Source: Collimonas arenae (lineage in GTDB: Bacteria > Pseudomonadota > Gammaproteobacteria > Burkholderiales > Burkholderiaceae_D). From it: a stretch of DNA of 64,000 bases. Location: positions 5,394,001 to 5,458,000 of the forward strand of contig NZ_CP009962.1 in assembly GCF_000786695.1 (NCBI RefSeq). Direction: 5' to 3'. Position 1 is the stretch's first letter, and each line of letters opens with the position of its first letter. The notes under the pieces were generated by a model. That model was not told the origin of the DNA. It ran no database searches and saw only the letters and a list, made by a program, of their open reading frames with translations. Below, piece after piece: positions 63,431 through 64,000 of the stretch. The position numbers and the translations under genes are program-made.

Positions 63431-64000
63431 ATGCTGAATAAAAAAAATCCGAAAAAAAACCCTCAAAAAGACGAAAAAAACACGTCTCTCTCGCAAAAAA
63501 ACGCGCCTCTCTTGAAAAAAAACACGTCTCTCTCTCAAAAAAACGCGTCTCTCTCGCCAAAAAATGCGTCTGATCCGCGTTTGCCTCGCTATTTGCAAGT
63601 CCGTGACGATCTCTTGAAAAGGATCGTTTTGCGTAGCTGGGCCGCTGATGAAGCGCTACCGTCTGAAGAAAAACTGGCCGCCGAATATGACATTGCGGTT
63701 GGTACGATGCGCAAGGTGCTCGACACGCTGGTCAATGACGGCATCGTCGATCGCGTGCGCGGACGCGGGACATTTGTCGCGTGCGCTGCAGAACGCTCTT
63801 CAATGCTGCGCTTTGTACGCGCTCAGGGAAAAACCAGGAATGAATTGCCGGTCACGCACATCCGGTCGATGACGACTGCCATACCTCCGGCTGCAGTAGC
63901 GGAAAAACTCAAACTCAAGCCGCGCGACAAAACCCTCTATCTGCATCGCACCCGGTCTTTGAATGATGAGATTGTTTTGTCAGAGCATATCTGGCTGCCG
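63431..64000 (+). CDS. GntR/HutC-family regulator with heptapeptide-repeat N-terminus (3' truncated by window)
   Basis: The frame is open from ATG 63431 (or ATG 63422) to the window end, 190 residues so far. Residues 1-50 are Lys/Asn/Ser-rich and contain four copies of a seven-residue unit KN(T/A)(S/P)L(S/L)(Q/K) (16-43) plus a partial one. From about residue 53 the winged helix begins (YLQVRDDLLKRIV), with LPSEEKLAAEYDIAVGTMRK and IVDRVRGRGTFV, the classic GntR recognition helix and wing. The UTRA-type ligand domain follows (LHRTRSLNDEIVLSEHIWLP). GntR proteins rarely have such an N-terminal repeat. The effector is unknown. Confidence 0.85.
   Translation, partial: MLNKKNPKKNPQKDEKNTSLSQKNAPLLKKNTSLSQKNASLSPKNASDPRLPRYLQVRDDLLKRIVLRSWAADEALPSEEKLAAEYDIAVGTMRKVLDTLVNDGIVDRVRGRGTFVACAAERSSMLRFVRAQGKTRNELPVTHIRSMTTAIPPAAVAEKLKLKPRDKTLYLHRTRSLNDEIVLSEHIWLP
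63476..63571 (+). repeat. 21-bp tandem repeat in the GntR coding start
   Basis: Units at 63476-63496, 63497-63517, 63518-63538 and 63539-63559, plus a partial one to 63571, follow the pattern AAAAACrCGyCTCTCTy. The unit is a multiple of three, so copy-number change keeps the frame and varies the length of the Lys-rich tail. Confidence 0.85.

Overview
The window reads as a chromosomal segment of a betaproteobacterium, most likely an Oxalobacteraceae member near Collimonas, Herbaspirillum or Janthinobacterium. This rests on moderately high GC, dense short-spaced operons and recognisable core genes (argS, dsbA, hisC, bioFADB, aceK, creBCD). The assignment comes from reading protein sequences and gene order; no database search was possible. 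Protein families are named from motifs and remembered family features.

Layout. 1-8.3 kb: the end of a Dph6-like ATP pyrophosphatase, a ~100-bp palindromic repeat, rarD, ettA, two small hypothetical genes, then an envelope-glycan set (YfhO membrane protein, polyprenol-type GT2, convergent GtrA). 8.4-18.2 kb: mixed metabolic and transport genes (periplasmic asparaginase, MscS channel, proline dehydrogenase, hisC, MFS, META/DUF4377 lipoprotein, hydrolases, nitronate monooxygenase). 18.2-21.9 kb: creBCD, with an exact TTCAC-N6-TTCAC cre tag before creD. 21.9-45.8 kb: about 24 kb entirely on the minus strand. It holds a leucine/isovalerate catabolic (liu) locus: MerR regulator liuR, isovaleryl-CoA dehydrogenase, a PLP dehydratase, aceK, thiolase, acyl-CoA synthetase, carboxylase beta, enoyl-CoA hydratase, carboxylase alpha and HMG-CoA lyase. 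A complete P450-bioF-bioA-bioD-bioB biotin operon sits between the two carboxylase subunits. Biotin is the cofactor of that carboxylase, so the cofactor pathway is nested in the locus of an enzyme that uses it.

45.8-52.9 kb is an accessory island with long gene-poor, partly AT-rich flanks. A minus-strand operon encodes (i) a 691-residue VioB-type ferritin-like protein whose C-terminus carries five C-x5-C units, (ii) a DUF692/MNIO iron oxidase and (iii) its DUF2063 partner. A gene for a LecA-like lectin-domain protein converges on it and has a 13-C homopolymer upstream. MNIO enzymes modify cysteines of ribosomal peptides. Here the likely substrate is the tail of a large ferritin-like enzyme rather than a short precursor peptide, and this is the most promising unusual system in the window.

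52.9-64 kb: metallo-beta-lactamase-fold protein, LysE exporter, SDR, dsbA, a second palindromic repeat, SPOR protein, argS, nitroreductase, NIPSNAP protein, an EamA transporter that appears to have lost an internal helix pair, an MGDG-synthase-type glycosyltransferase coupled to a small membrane protein, and a truncated GntR/HutC regulator with a heptapeptide-repeat N-terminus. No rRNA, tRNA, CRISPR array or intact transposase was seen.
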